A stretch of DNA of 36,848 bases from positions 1 to 36,848 of the forward strand of contig JBDTMH010000017.1 in assembly GCA_039934375.1 (NCBI GenBank), in the 5' to 3' direction. Shown piece after piece: positions 15,561-24,144 of this stretch (positions within the stretch are counted from its first letter, which is position 1; the number at the start of each line of letters is the position of its first letter). The notes under the pieces were generated by a model. That model searched no databases, was not told where the DNA came from, and was given only the letters and a program-made list of their open reading frames with translations. Source of the stretch: CAISIP01 sp039934375. GTDB taxonomy: Bacteria > Pseudomonadota > Gammaproteobacteria > Burkholderiales > Burkholderiaceae_C. The position numbers and the translations under genes are program-made.

Positions 15561-16844
15561 ATGAATCGTCGGACACCGCTCAAACTCATTACCGCGTCCA
15601 TCGCATTGGGCTTTGGACTCTTGGGCGCAGCCTACGCCCAGTCGGGCGACACCATCAAAGTCGGCATCCTGCACAGCCTGTCGGGCACGATGGCAATATC
15701 GGAGACGGTGCTCAAGGACACCGTGCTGATGGCGATCGACGAGATCAACGCCAAGGGTGGTGTGATGGGCAAGAAGCTGGAGCCCGTGGTCGTCGACCCG
15801 GCCTCCAACTGGCCACTGTTCGCCGAGAAGACCAAGCAGCTGCTGGGTCAGGACAAGGTGGCCGTGATCTTCGGCTGCTGGACCTCGGTGTCGCGCAAGT
15901 CGGTGCTGCCAGTGGTCGAAGAAATGAACGGCCTGTTGTTCTACCCCGTGCAGTACGAGGGTGAAGAGCTGTCCAAGAACGTGTTCTACACCGGTGCAGC
16001 GCCAAACCAGCAGGCGATTCCCGCCGTGGACTACCTGATGAGCAAGGACGGCGGCGCCGCCAAGCGCTGGGTGCTGCTGGGTACCGACTACGTGTATCCC
16101 CGCACGACCAACAAGATTCTGCGTGCTTATCTCAAGACCAAGGGTGTCAAGGACTCGGACATTGACGAGAAATACACCCCGTTCGGCCACAGCGACTACC
16201 AGACCATCGTTGCCGACATCAAGAAGTTCTCCGCCGGTGGCAAGACCGCCGTGGTGTCGACCATCAATGGCGACTCCAACGTGCCGTTCTACAAGGAGCT
16301 GGGCAATGCCGGACTCAAGGCCAAGGACGTACCGGTGGTGGCATTCTCGGTCGGTGAGGAAGAGTTGCGTGGCGTCGATACCAAGCCGCTGGTGGGCCAC
16401 CTCGCTGCCTGGAACTACTTCATGTCGATCAAGAACCCGACCAATACGGCGTTCATCAAGAAGTGGTCCGAATATGCCAAGGCCAAGAGGATTCCGGGCC
16501 ACATGGACAAGCCGCTGACCAACGACCCGATGGAAGCCACCTACATCGGCATCAACATGTGGAAGCAGGCCGTCGAGAAGGCCAAGTCCACCGATACCGA
16601 CAAGGTGATCGCCGCCATGGCCGGCCAGACCTTCCCGGCACCCTCGGGCATCACGTCCAAGATGGACGAAAAGAACCACCATCTGCACAAGTCGGTGTTC
16701 ATCGGCGAGATCAAGGCCGACGGCCAGTTCAACGTGGTCTGGAAGACGCCAGGCCCGGTCAAGGCCAAGCCATGGAGCCCGTTCATCGAAGGCAACGACA
16801 AGAAGCCTGACGAGCCGGCGAAAATGGAAGTGGCCAAGAAGTAA
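15561..16844 (+). CDS. urtA: Urea ABC transporter substrate-binding protein UrtA
   Basis: Periplasmic type I (Leu/Ile/Val-like) binding protein that captures urea or short amides. From the ATG at 15561 it is 427 aa, with a signal peptide ending in AYAQ (about residue 26). The mature part shows the UrtA hallmarks 'VGILHSLSGTMAISE', 'VAVIFGCWTSVSRKSVLPV', 'LLFYPVQYEGEE' and 'NDPMEATYIGI'. GGAGAAACTC precedes the ATG, and a sigma-54 promoter lies just upstream. It is the first gene of urtABCDE and, as usual, is separated from urtB by a gap with a hairpin, fitting higher expression of the binding protein. Confidence 0.96.
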   Translation: MNRRTPLKLITASIALGFGLLGAAYAQSGDTIKVGILHSLSGTMAISETVLKDTVLMAIDEINAKGGVMGKKLEPVVVDPASNWPLFAEKTKQLLGQDKVAVIFGCWTSVSRKSVLPVVEEMNGLLFYPVQYEGEELSKNVFYTGAAPNQQAIPAVDYLMSKDGGAAKRWVLLGTDYVYPRTTNKILRAYLKTKGVKDSDIDEKYTPFGHSDYQTIVADIKKFSAGGKTAVVSTINGDSNVPFYKELGNAGLKAKDVPVVAFSVGEEELRGVDTKPLVGHLAAWNYFMSIKNPTNTAFIKKWSEYAKAKRIPGHMDKPLTNDPMEATYIGINMWKQAVEKAKSTDTDKVIAAMAGQTFPAPSGITSKMDEKNHHLHKSVFIGEIKADGQFNVVWKTPGPVKAKPWSPFIEGNDKKPDEPAKMEVAKK

Positions 16845-16879
16845 GGCCGCAGCCGGTCGGGTTGCGCCTCATGCCGTGT

Positions 16880-16916
16880 GGCGCCTGCATCGACCTGTCC
16901 GGTCGGGGCTGGCGCC
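16880..16916 (+). other. Nested hairpin between urtA and urtB
   Basis: GGCGCC (16880–16885) pairs with GGCGCC (16911–16916), and inside it CGACC (16891–16895) pairs with GGTCG (16901–16905). No T-run follows, so it is probably an mRNA-stabilising or partly attenuating structure rather than a full terminator. Confidence 0.4.
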
Positions 16917-16993
16917 GCCGGCTAGTGCCGTCCTGACCCGTGCCTCCACCGCTGCACGATTCTGTTGCAGCGCCCTTTCCTCTGGTTGATCGT

Positions 16994-18589
16994 ATGGAAA
17001 GTACCCTCATGCTCGGGCGAATGTTGCAGGTTCTCGTGGTCGTTTTGCTGTGTGGCTCTACCGCCGCACATGCGCTGACGGCGCAAGAAGCGCTGGCCAT
17101 CTCCGTTGGTGAAACCGATGAACGTATCGAGGCATTGAAACGTTCACTGGCCAACGCTGACGACCGGACCGTGGCGTTGCTGCAGGCCCTGTCCGACGAA
17201 GCCGTCAAGGTTGCGGGCGATAAGGTTTTCATCGTGCGCAACGACAAGGTCTTTGATGCGGTCGGCGGCATGGAAGTCCCGCTGCCGGACGGTTCGGAAG
17301 ACACCATGGTCAATAACCGTCTTCGGGGCGAGCTCGACACCGCGTTGGCGTCGATCAAGCTGTTCGCGAAAGACGTCAAGGTGCGCGCCGCAGCCATGCG
17401 CACATTGCAGGGTGAAACCGACGAAACAAAATTGCCATTGATTGACAAGGCGCTGGCATCCGAAGCAGATGCCGGGCTGCGTGATCAGTTGGCGCAGGTG
17501 CGCGGCGCCATCCTGCTGGGCAGTGCCGACGTTGGCAAACGGCTCGATGCCGCGCGCTTGCTGGCGCAGGGCAAGAACCGCGACAGCAAGACGGTATTGC
17601 TGGATCGCCTGCGCGTTGAGCAAGACCCGCAAGTCAAGGCGGCTCTCCAAGCCAGCCTGGCACACGTGGAGGAACGCCTGGCCTGGGGCAATCGCCTGGG
17701 TGCCATGTTCAGCGGTATCAGTCTGGGGTCGATTCTGCTGCTGGTCGCGCTGGGGCTTGCCATTACCTATGGCCTGATGGGCGTCATCAACATGGCCCAT
17801 GGCGAATTGATGATGGTGGGGGCGTATGCGACCTATGTCGTGCAAAGCCTGTTTCAAAAGTTTCTGCCCGGTGCCTTTGACTGGTACCTGGTCGCCGCCG
17901 TGCCTGTGTCCTTTCTGGCCGCGGCGCTTGTCGGTGCTGCACTCGAGCGCAGCGTGATTCGTTTTCTCTATGGTCGGCCGCTGGAAACGCTGCTTGCCAC
18001 CTGGGGCATCAGCCTGATGCTGATGCAGCTGGCGCGCACCTTGTTCGGCGCGCAGAACGTCACGGTCGAGAACCCGAGCTGGATGAGTGGTGGTGTGCAG
18101 GTGCTGGGCAACCTGAGCCTGCCGTTCAACCGGATGGTGATCGTGGCCTTCGCATTTGCGGTGCTGGGGGCCGTGGCCTGGCTGATCGCGCGCACCCGGC
18201 TGGGCCTGTTCGTGCGTGGCGTCACACAGAACCGACCCATTGCTTCCTGCATGGGTGTGAATACGGCGCGCGTCGACACCTATGCATTTGCGCTGGGTTC
18301 CGGCATTGCCGGCCTGGCCGGTTGTGCGCTGAGCCAGATCGGCAACGTCGGCCCGGACCTGGGCCAGAGCTACATCGTCGACGCCTTCCTGGTCGTGGTG
18401 GTCGGTGGCGTGGGCCAGTTGGCTGGCACCGTCTATGCGGCGTTGGGGCTGGGCTTGCTCAACAAGTTCCTGGAGGGCTGGACCGGTGCCGTGCTGGCCA
18501 AGATTGCGGTGTTGCTGTTCATCATCATCTTCATCCAGAAGCGGCCGCAAGGCATCTTCGCGATGAAGGGTCGGAGTGCCGAAGCATGA
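16994..18589 (+). CDS. urtB: Urea ABC transporter permease UrtB
   Basis: Inner-membrane permease of the LivH class, 531 aa from the ATG at 16994; GTG at 16940 and ATG at 17009 are alternatives. Proteobacterial UrtB is longer than LivH because it carries a signal sequence ('VLVVVLLCGSTAAHA') and a ~200-residue hydrophilic helical domain before the membrane part; both are present. The membrane domain begins near 'SGISLGSILLLVALGLAITYGLMGVINMAHGE', with eight or so helices and the conserved 'NRPIASCMGVN' loop. The stop overlaps the urtC start (ATGA). Confidence 0.94.
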   Translation: MESTLMLGRMLQVLVVVLLCGSTAAHALTAQEALAISVGETDERIEALKRSLANADDRTVALLQALSDEAVKVAGDKVFIVRNDKVFDAVGGMEVPLPDGSEDTMVNNRLRGELDTALASIKLFAKDVKVRAAAMRTLQGETDETKLPLIDKALASEADAGLRDQLAQVRGAILLGSADVGKRLDAARLLAQGKNRDSKTVLLDRLRVEQDPQVKAALQASLAHVEERLAWGNRLGAMFSGISLGSILLLVALGLAITYGLMGVINMAHGELMMVGAYATYVVQSLFQKFLPGAFDWYLVAAVPVSFLAAALVGAALERSVIRFLYGRPLETLLATWGISLMLMQLARTLFGAQNVTVENPSWMSGGVQVLGNLSLPFNRMVIVAFAFAVLGAVAWLIARTRLGLFVRGVTQNRPIASCMGVNTARVDTYAFALGSGIAGLAGCALSQIGNVGPDLGQSYIVDAFLVVVVGGVGQLAGTVYAALGLGLLNKFLEGWTGAVLAKIAVLLFIIIFIQKRPQGIFAMKGRSAEA

Positions 18590-19707
18590 AGGCCGACGTC
18601 ACCCCTTGGCCGGTGCAGCTGCCGCAACGCAGTCCGCTGCTGACACGCGCTGGCTGGTCGAGTTTTGTCGTCGTGGCGTTGGTGGTCTGCGTGTTGGCGC
18701 CGGCGCTCAATCTGGTCGTGGCGCCTGGCAGCGCGCTGCACCTCAGCGACTATGCCGTGGCCTTGCTGGGCAAGATCATGTGTTACGCCATTCTGGCGCT
18801 CGCGATGGACCTGATCTGGGGCTACACCGGTATCCTGAGCCTGGGGCATGGACTGTTCTTTGCACTGGGTGGTTACGTCATGGGCATGTACCTGATGCGC
18901 CAGATCGGACGCGACGGCAACTACAAGAGTGATCTGCCCGACTTCATGGTTTTTCTGGACTGGAAGGAGTTACCCTGGCAGTGGGCGCTGAGCGACAGCT
19001 TTGTGGCAACGCTGTTGCTGGTCGTGCTGGTGCCGGGCCTGGTTGCCTTCGTGTTCGGATATTTCGCGTTCCGCTCGCGCATCAAGGGCGTGTATTTTTC
19101 CATCATCACGCAGGCGATGACGTTTGCCGCGATGTTGCTGTTCTTTCGCAACGAAACCGGTTTTGGCGGCAACAACGGCTTCACCGACTTCAAGCGCATC
19201 CTGGGCATTGCCGTGGCTACGCCGGGCATGCGCATGTTCCTGTTCGTGCTGACCGGCTGCACCTTGCTGGCGTTCTTCCTGCTCGGGCGCTGGCTGGTGC
19301 GGGCCAAGTTCGGCCGGGTGCTGCAGGCGATTCGCGATTCCGAGTCGCGGGTCATGTTTTGCGGCTATTCGCCGTTGGGCTACAAGCTGGCAATCTGGAC
19401 CATATCGGCCATGATGTGTGGTGTCGCCGGTGCCTTGTACGTGCCGCAGGTCGGAATCATCAATCCCAGCGAAATGAGCCCGGCCAACTCGATCGAGATC
19501 GCGATCTGGGCAGCCGTCGGTGGCCGGGCCAGCCTGATCGGCCCCATCATCGGCGCCTTCGTCGTCAACGGTGCCAAGAGTTGGCTGACGGTGGCTTATC
19601 CCGAGTTCTGGTTGTATTTCCTGGGTGCCCTGTTCATTGCCGTGACCTTGTTCCTGCCCAACGGCATCGTCGGGCTGGCGCGCAGCTGGAAGCGGGGTGG
19701 CAAATGA
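18586..19707 (+). CDS. urtC: Urea ABC transporter permease UrtC
   Basis: LivM-class inner-membrane permease, 373 aa. The ATG at 18586 overlaps the urtB stop by 4 nt and has GGAG upstream. An earlier in-frame start would run deep into urtB and is rejected. Typical segments are 'MDLIWGYTGILSLGHGLFFALGGYVMGMYLMR', 'FRSRIKGVYFSIITQAMTF', 'FGGNNGFTDFK', 'AIRDSESRVMFCGY' and the C-terminal 'PNGIVGLAR'. It pairs with UrtB to form the urea channel. Confidence 0.95.
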   Translation: MKADVTPWPVQLPQRSPLLTRAGWSSFVVVALVVCVLAPALNLVVAPGSALHLSDYAVALLGKIMCYAILALAMDLIWGYTGILSLGHGLFFALGGYVMGMYLMRQIGRDGNYKSDLPDFMVFLDWKELPWQWALSDSFVATLLLVVLVPGLVAFVFGYFAFRSRIKGVYFSIITQAMTFAAMLLFFRNETGFGGNNGFTDFKRILGIAVATPGMRMFLFVLTGCTLLAFFLLGRWLVRAKFGRVLQAIRDSESRVMFCGYSPLGYKLAIWTISAMMCGVAGALYVPQVGIINPSEMSPANSIEIAIWAAVGGRASLIGPIIGAFVVNGAKSWLTVAYPEFWLYFLGALFIAVTLFLPNGIVGLARSWKRGGK

Positions 19708-19801
19708 TGCGCATGAATCTGGTCCCCGCGATTGCCGATCGCAGCCCTTTGCGCGCTCTTCGGCGGGCAATGGGTGGCCGATTGCTGGCCAGGAGCGCAC
19801 A

Positions 19802-20677
19802 ATGACCCCTGACCTGCTCGAACAAGGTGCCCAACGCCGCGCGCGACTGGACGCCAGCGCCAGCAGCGGAAATACCGAATCCGGCGGCCGCCAGGCCGGC
19901 TTCTCGCGTATCGCCACGCCGGGTGAGGTCGACGTGACACATGGACGTATCCTGTACCTGGAGGACGTCAGCGTCAGCTTCGACGGCTTCAAGGCCATCA
20001 ACAAGCTCTCGCTGGACATTGCACCGGGCGAGCTGCGCTGCATCATCGGGCCGAACGGGGCCGGCAAGACGACGATGATGGACATCATCACCGGCAAGAC
20101 CCGGCCGGACGAAGGCACGGTATTTTTCGGCAGCACGATCGACCTGCTGCGTTACAACGAGCCACAGATCGCGCAGATGGGTATCGGGCGCAAGTTCCAG
20201 AAGCCGACCGTGTTCGAGCAGCTCACGGTGTTCGAGAATCTGGAGCTGGCACTGAAGACCGACAAACGGGTGCAGCCGTCGATGGTGTTCCGGCTCGACT
20301 CGGCCCAGGGCGACCAATTGGCGGAGCTGCTGCATACCATTCATTTGGCTGATTCAGTGACCCGCATGGCCGGTAATCTGAGCCACGGCCAGAAGCAGTG
20401 GCTGGAGATTGGCATGTTGCTGGTGCAGGAGCCGCGTCTGTTGCTGCTCGACGAACCGGTGGCCGGCATGACCGACGAGGAGACCGAACGCACGGCGGAA
20501 CTTTTTCTCTCGCTCAAGGGCAAACATTCATTGATGGTGGTGGAGCACGACATCAGTTTCATCCGCACCATCTCAGAAATCGTCACCGTGTTGTGTGATG
20601 GATCGGTGCTGGCCCAGGGTACGCTGGACCAGGTGCAGGCCGATGAACGCGTGATCGAGGTGTACCTTGGCCGATGA
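19802..20677 (+). CDS. urtD: Urea ABC transporter ATPase UrtD
   Basis: LivG-class ATPase of 291 aa. Walker A is GPNGAGKTT (mid-N-terminal), the signature is LSHGQKQWLEIGMLL (the LSHGQ variant is typical of UrtD), Walker B is 'LLLLDEPVAGMTDEE' and the switch His is in 'VVEHDISF'. The start at 19802 has GGAG at good spacing, 94 bases after the urtC stop. The first ~55 residues are a polar extension not found in all homologues. The end overlaps urtE. Confidence 0.95.
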   Translation: MTPDLLEQGAQRRARLDASASSGNTESGGRQAGFSRIATPGEVDVTHGRILYLEDVSVSFDGFKAINKLSLDIAPGELRCIIGPNGAGKTTMMDIITGKTRPDEGTVFFGSTIDLLRYNEPQIAQMGIGRKFQKPTVFEQLTVFENLELALKTDKRVQPSMVFRLDSAQGDQLAELLHTIHLADSVTRMAGNLSHGQKQWLEIGMLLVQEPRLLLLDEPVAGMTDEETERTAELFLSLKGKHSLMVVEHDISFIRTISEIVTVLCDGSVLAQGTLDQVQADERVIEVYLGR

Positions 20678-21425
20678 CCTGAACCTCGCGTTGCCGACGG
20701 CGCAACCCCTTGTCGGCGGTGGCCCACCGCCGGTGCTGGCCGTGCAGGGCGTCAACCAGTATTACGGAGGCTCCCACATCCTGCGCGGCGTCGACCTGCA
20801 TGCGCAGTTGGGAAAGGTCACTGTGCTGCTGGGGCGCAACGGTGTCGGCAAGACTACCTTGCTCAAGTCGCTGATGGGTCTGGTTCCGATCCGCAGCGGC
20901 ACGATCCGCTTCGACGGTCACGACATCTCGCGCGCGACACCATTTGCCCGGGCCCGTGCCGGCATCGGCTTCGTGCCGCAGGGCCGCGAGATCTTCGCGC
21001 GCCTGACTGTGGAGGAAAATCTGCGCATGGGTCTGGCGTATAAGAGTGCCGCAACGCCGATTGATCCCGAGTTGTACGAGCTGTTCCCGGTGCTCAAGCA
21101 GATGCTGGCACGCCGTGGCGGCGACCTGTCGGGCGGACAGCAGCAGCAACTGGCGATTGCGCGGGCATTGGCTGCCCGCCCCAAGCTGCTGATCCTGGAC
21201 GAACCCACCGAAGGTATTCAGCCCAGCATCATCAAGGACATCGGCCGCGTCATCCGCATGCTGGCCGACCACGGCACGATGGCGATTGTGCTGGTCGAAC
21301 AGTACTACGAGTTCGCGCAGGAGCTGGCCGACGACTACCTGGTGATGCAGCGCGGCCAGGTCATCGCCCGGGGCCCGGGGTCGGAAATGCAGGCCAAGGG
21401 AATTCGGGAGCTGGTGGCGATCTGA
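20667..21425 (+). CDS. urtE: Urea ABC transporter ATPase UrtE
   Basis: LivF-class ATPase, 252 aa. Walker A GRNGVGKTT, signature LSGGQQQQLAIARAL, Walker B 'LLILDEPTEGIQPS', switch 'VLVEQYYEF'. The family opens at 'VQGVNQYYGGSHILRGV'. A TTG start at 20667 is chosen because GAGGTG lies six bases upstream and gives an 11-base overlap with urtD; in-frame TTG 20691 and GTG 20733 lack such a site. It closes the importer operon and is followed by an intrinsic terminator. Confidence 0.94.
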   Translation: MADDLNLALPTAQPLVGGGPPPVLAVQGVNQYYGGSHILRGVDLHAQLGKVTVLLGRNGVGKTTLLKSLMGLVPIRSGTIRFDGHDISRATPFARARAGIGFVPQGREIFARLTVEENLRMGLAYKSAATPIDPELYELFPVLKQMLARRGGDLSGGQQQQLAIARALAARPKLLILDEPTEGIQPSIIKDIGRVIRMLADHGTMAIVLVEQYYEFAQELADDYLVMQRGQVIARGPGSEMQAKGIRELVAI

Positions 21426-21433
21426 CCCGCAGA

Positions 21434-21456
21434 TGGCAACACCGGTTGCCAGTTTT
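21434..21456 (+). terminator. Terminator after urtE
   Basis: TGGCAAC (21434–21440), loop ACCG, GTTGCCA (21445–21451), then GTTTTC. A perfect 7-bp stem with a short T-run, nine bases past the urtE stop and between the convergent urtE and ureD genes. Confidence 0.75.
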
Positions 21457-21489
21457 CGGCGCTTTGCTGCGCTATCAGCGCGGGTCTTG

Positions 21490-22320
21490 TTAGGTGGACC
21501 AGATCCGCGGAGGCTGGCCCGTGCAGTGCCATGCCACGCGGCGCCATTCATCGCGAATCCGACGCAACAGCAACATTGCCGGCTCCACCATGGGTGACAA
21601 CATGCGCACCAGCACGACATGGTCGTTCGGGCTGGTGGCACCGGCCAGCGCCCGGGCTGCATGCTCGTCGATGACGGCGCGCGCGCCGTCGAGCAGTTGT
21701 TGCACGCGCGGGCGTTGCAGCTTGTCGCCGCTGCACAGAAAGATCGACGCCACGCAGCGCTGACCCGCCAGACCCAGCGGACCGTCCATCAACCGCACGT
21801 CATGCGCGTCGATGCGACCGCGTTCGCGCCACCGGTCCTTCAGTTCGATATGTTGCAGCAGGTTGCCGGTATTGAACGGCTGGTGGGCTGCGGGCAGACC
21901 CAGTGCGGTGAGGTCCCAGCCCATCAGTTCTGCGCCCGGGGCCAGATCCATCTCGAGGCGGTTTTCGGCCAGGCATCCGCTGTAGCAAATCGCCTCCAGC
22001 GGTAGCCACTCCAGCCGTGCGCCAGGGGAAAGCCGGATCCGGGTGTGCTGCAGCGCCGGCGCACCCTCGCTGCGATAGAAGCGGGTCGCGCCTGGCGTCG
22101 TTACCAGACCGTGGGCGCCAGTGTCTGCGGATATCTGGACCTCCAGCGTGTCACCCCCTACCAGCCCGCCCGGTGGGTGTACCAGAACGTTGTGGCAGAT
22201 CGCGTCGCCTTCCGGGTACAGACTCTGCAGAATCCGCAGCGGCCCCTTGTGGATGTACCGGGCCACGGTCCGGGCCGATTCGACGGAGTAGGCGAGGTCG
22301 AGCTTGGCGTGCCAGGGCAT
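21490..22320 (-). CDS. ureD: Urease accessory protein UreD
   Basis: Scaffold that binds apo-urease and, with UreF and UreG, channels nickel to the active site. It is 276 aa, with family motifs 'GPLRILQSLYPEG', 'VHPPGGLVGGD', 'TTPGATRFYRS', 'EWLPLEAICYSG' and 'GWDLTALGLPA'. It is complete but stands alone: the rest of the urease genes lie more than 6.5 kb away on the same strand, beyond the opposite-strand urtABCDE. It therefore needs its own promoter in the 22321–22419 gap. Confidence 0.96.
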   Translation of the reverse strand: MPWHAKLDLAYSVESARTVARYIHKGPLRILQSLYPEGDAICHNVLVHPPGGLVGGDTLEVQISADTGAHGLVTTPGATRFYRSEGAPALQHTRIRLSPGARLEWLPLEAICYSGCLAENRLEMDLAPGAELMGWDLTALGLPAAHQPFNTGNLLQHIELKDRWRERGRIDAHDVRLMDGPLGLAGQRCVASIFLCSGDKLQRPRVQQLLDGARAVIDEHAARALAGATSPNDHVVLVRMLSPMVEPAMLLLRRIRDEWRRVAWHCTGQPPRIWST

Positions 22321-22355
22321 GGCAGCAGTGTAGTGGGCGCTTCATGCGAAACTCC

Positions 22356-22401
22356 GATGCAAGAACCCCGCGCTTCGTGCATCCCTGCAACCGGTTTCCC
22401 A
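22356..22401 (-). promoter_or_regulatory. Candidate ureD promoter (sigma-54-like) and leader hairpin
   Basis: On the – strand TGGGAAACCGGTTGCA (22401–22386) keeps the GG-N10-GC spacing and TTGCA of a sigma-54 promoter, but the CAC after TGG is not kept. Just downstream, GATGCA…TGCATC arms (22356–22361 and 22378–22383), lengthened by GAA/TTC, form a near-perfect inverted repeat around the expected start of transcription. Weaker than the ureA and urtA promoters. Confidence 0.35.
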
Positions 22402-22419
22402 CCGCAGAGGAATCAAAGT

Positions 22420-23640
22420 TTGAACCAGTCTCCCGATCCGATGCCCGCCGCGGAATATTCCCCTGGCCTGCGCGTACGTGCATTCACCTGCCAGTGCGGC
22501 AGTCCGGTCTTTTTCCGCAACAGCACCTGCCTGGCTTGTGGTACGGCGCTCGGATACGAGCCGGCACAGGCAGGGATGCTGTCGCTGTCGCCGACCGACG
22601 AGCCCGATGTCTGGGTACCGTGGCAGAGCGCGGGACCGCGCTACAAGTGTTGTGTCAATCGGCTCACACCAGCGGCCTGCAACTGGCTGGTGCCGGTCGA
22701 TGAGGTCGGGCCTCAGGCCGGCTTGTGCCGCGCTTGCCGACTCAATCGCACCATCCCGGACCTGAGCGATACGCAGCATCCGGACAACGGCGAGTTGTGG
22801 GCGCGCATCGAAATCGCGAAGCGCCGGCTGGTATCGGCCTTGCTGGTGATGGGACTGCCAGTGGCCTCGCGGGAGACCGAAGACACGGAGCAAGGGCTGA
22901 TGTTCGACTTCCTGCGTGCGCCCGTGGGGGGGCCGCCAGTGATGACGGGACATGACCATGGGCTGATCACGCTGAACATCATCGAGGCCGACGACGTGCA
23001 TCGCGAGCGTGCGCGCACCAACATGAACGAGCCATACCGTACCGTGTTGGGCCATCTGCGCCACGAGGTCGGCCACTATTACTGGAACAGGCTGGTACTG
23101 GATACGCCGTGGCTGGAACGCTTCAGGGAGCTGTTTGGTGACGAAACACAGGACTATTCGGCTAGCCTGAAGCGGTATTACGACAATGGGCCACCGGCGC
23201 AATGGGAACTCGGTTACGTCAGCGCCTATGCCACCTCACACCCATGGGAAGACTGGGCGGAGTGCTGGGCCCACTACATGCACATGAGCGACATGGTCGA
23301 CACGGCCAGCAGTTTCGGTTTGTCGCTGGACGAGACGCGGCTGGAGTTCAAGCCGTTCACGCACGACGTGTTGTATCAGGCCGAACATCCGGGTGGCGAC
23401 AAGTACCTGGCATTCGTCAACCACTGGGCCGAACTGGCGATGCTGATGAACGGCATGGCACGTGCGATGGGGCAACCCGACCTTTACCCGTTCGTGCTGG
23501 CACACCAGGTGATTGCCAAGCTGCATTTCATCCATCTGGTGGTCCATGGTGAGCGGCACCGTATGGATGGTTATGTGCCTCCTCAGCAACTGCAGGGGCA
23601 AGTGCAAGGGCAGGGCCAAGTGCAGGGGCAGGGCGCCTGA
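22420..23640 (+). CDS. Zinc-ribbon protein with HExxH metallopeptidase-like domain
   Basis: A 406-aa protein of the putative zinc-binding peptidase family often labelled DUF2248/Peptidase_Mx. The N-terminal zinc ribbon has four Cys (C24, C26, C37, C40: 'CQCGSPVFF…CLACG'). A second Cys group follows ('KCCVNRL', 'LCRACR'). The 'LGHLRHEVGHYYW' motif (HEVGH at about 215–219) is a zinc-protease-type HExxH, and the region after it ('WEDWAECWAHYMHM') is also His/Glu-rich. The C-terminus is a short Gln/Gly repeat tail. TTG 22420 is chosen because AGAGGA precedes it at ideal spacing; ATG 22441 is the alternative but has no such site. Its role is unknown; it has no visible link to the urease or ppk neighbours. 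Confidence 0.82.
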   Translation: MNQSPDPMPAAEYSPGLRVRAFTCQCGSPVFFRNSTCLACGTALGYEPAQAGMLSLSPTDEPDVWVPWQSAGPRYKCCVNRLTPAACNWLVPVDEVGPQAGLCRACRLNRTIPDLSDTQHPDNGELWARIEIAKRRLVSALLVMGLPVASRETEDTEQGLMFDFLRAPVGGPPVMTGHDHGLITLNIIEADDVHRERARTNMNEPYRTVLGHLRHEVGHYYWNRLVLDTPWLERFRELFGDETQDYSASLKRYYDNGPPAQWELGYVSAYATSHPWEDWAECWAHYMHMSDMVDTASSFGLSLDETRLEFKPFTHDVLYQAEHPGGDKYLAFVNHWAELAMLMNGMARAMGQPDLYPFVLAHQVIAKLHFIHLVVHGERHRMDGYVPPQQLQGQVQGQGQVQGQGA

Positions 23641-23643
23641 GCC

Positions 23644-23659
23644 GCAACGGTAGCGTTGC
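23644..23659. terminator. Hairpin between convergent genes
   Basis: GCAACG, loop GTAG, CGTTGC: a perfect 6-bp stem a few bases after the metallopeptidase stop and before the sixA stop on the other strand. There is no T-run, so termination is uncertain. Confidence 0.35.
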
Positions 23660-23682
23660 CGAGGCGCGCCGCGCCCGCAGTG

Positions 23683-24144
23683 CTACAGCATTTCGGGCGA
23701 AAGGACGGCGGTGACGACCGTTTGCTGACGGCCATCGCGTTCGCGCGTGCGCAACCACCAGACCATGCCCTTGCGCACCGGGCAGGCCGGATGCTCGAGC
23801 GGCAGTAACCGCGCGATGGTGTGGCCCAGCGTCGGTTGGTGGCCGATGATCAGCACCGCGCTCTTGGCATCTGGCCATTGGGCCGTTTCCAGCAATTGGT
23901 CGCTGGACATGTCGGGCGCCAGTTCCGGGCGCACCTTGTATTTGCGGCCCAGTGCCAGCGCCGTCTGCTCGCAGCGCCGCGCCGGGCTGCACAGGATGCG
24001 CGTGCCTTCCGGCAGCTGGCGGTCGAGCCAACCAGCCACGCGTGCCGCCTGCTTGACGCCCCGTGGCGTCAGCACCCGGTCCAGGTCGTCGATACGTTCG
24101 TCACCGTCTTGCGCGTCGGCATGGCGCCACAATATCAAGTCCAT
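23683..24144 (-). CDS. sixA: Phosphohistidine phosphatase SixA
   Basis: Histidine-phosphatase-superfamily enzyme, 153 aa from the ATG at 24144. The catalytic RH motif is at the N-terminus ('LILWRHADAQDG', H8), followed by 'LTPRGVKQAARVAGWL', 'ILCSPARRCEQTA' and the second catalytic His in 'VLIIGHQPTLG'. SixA removes phosphate from His residues of phosphotransfer proteins. The start overlaps the end of ppk1 by 10 nt, so translation is coupled. A role in controlling phospho-His on Ppk1 or a nitrogen phosphotransfer protein is an inference from this context. Confidence 0.88.
   Translation of the reverse strand: MDLILWRHADAQDGDERIDDLDRVLTPRGVKQAARVAGWLDRQLPEGTRILCSPARRCEQTALALGRKYKVRPELAPDMSSDQLLETAQWPDAKSAVLIIGHQPTLGHTIARLLPLEHPACPVRKGMVWWLRTRERDGRQQTVVTAVLSPEML

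Noticed and set aside
15546..16688. A 380-codon open frame opposite urtA
   Set aside because: Mirror of a strongly biased gene; no recognisable domain.
17144..18550. A 468-codon open frame opposite urtB
   Set aside because: Low-complexity His/Gln/Arg-rich translation with no hydrophobic core or motif; urtB is unambiguous.
23580..23640. CRISPR-like or functional DNA repeat in the CAGGGGCAA-type run
   Set aside because: The units are short, imperfect, without spacers, and lie in frame at the end of a coding region as a Gln/Gly tail.
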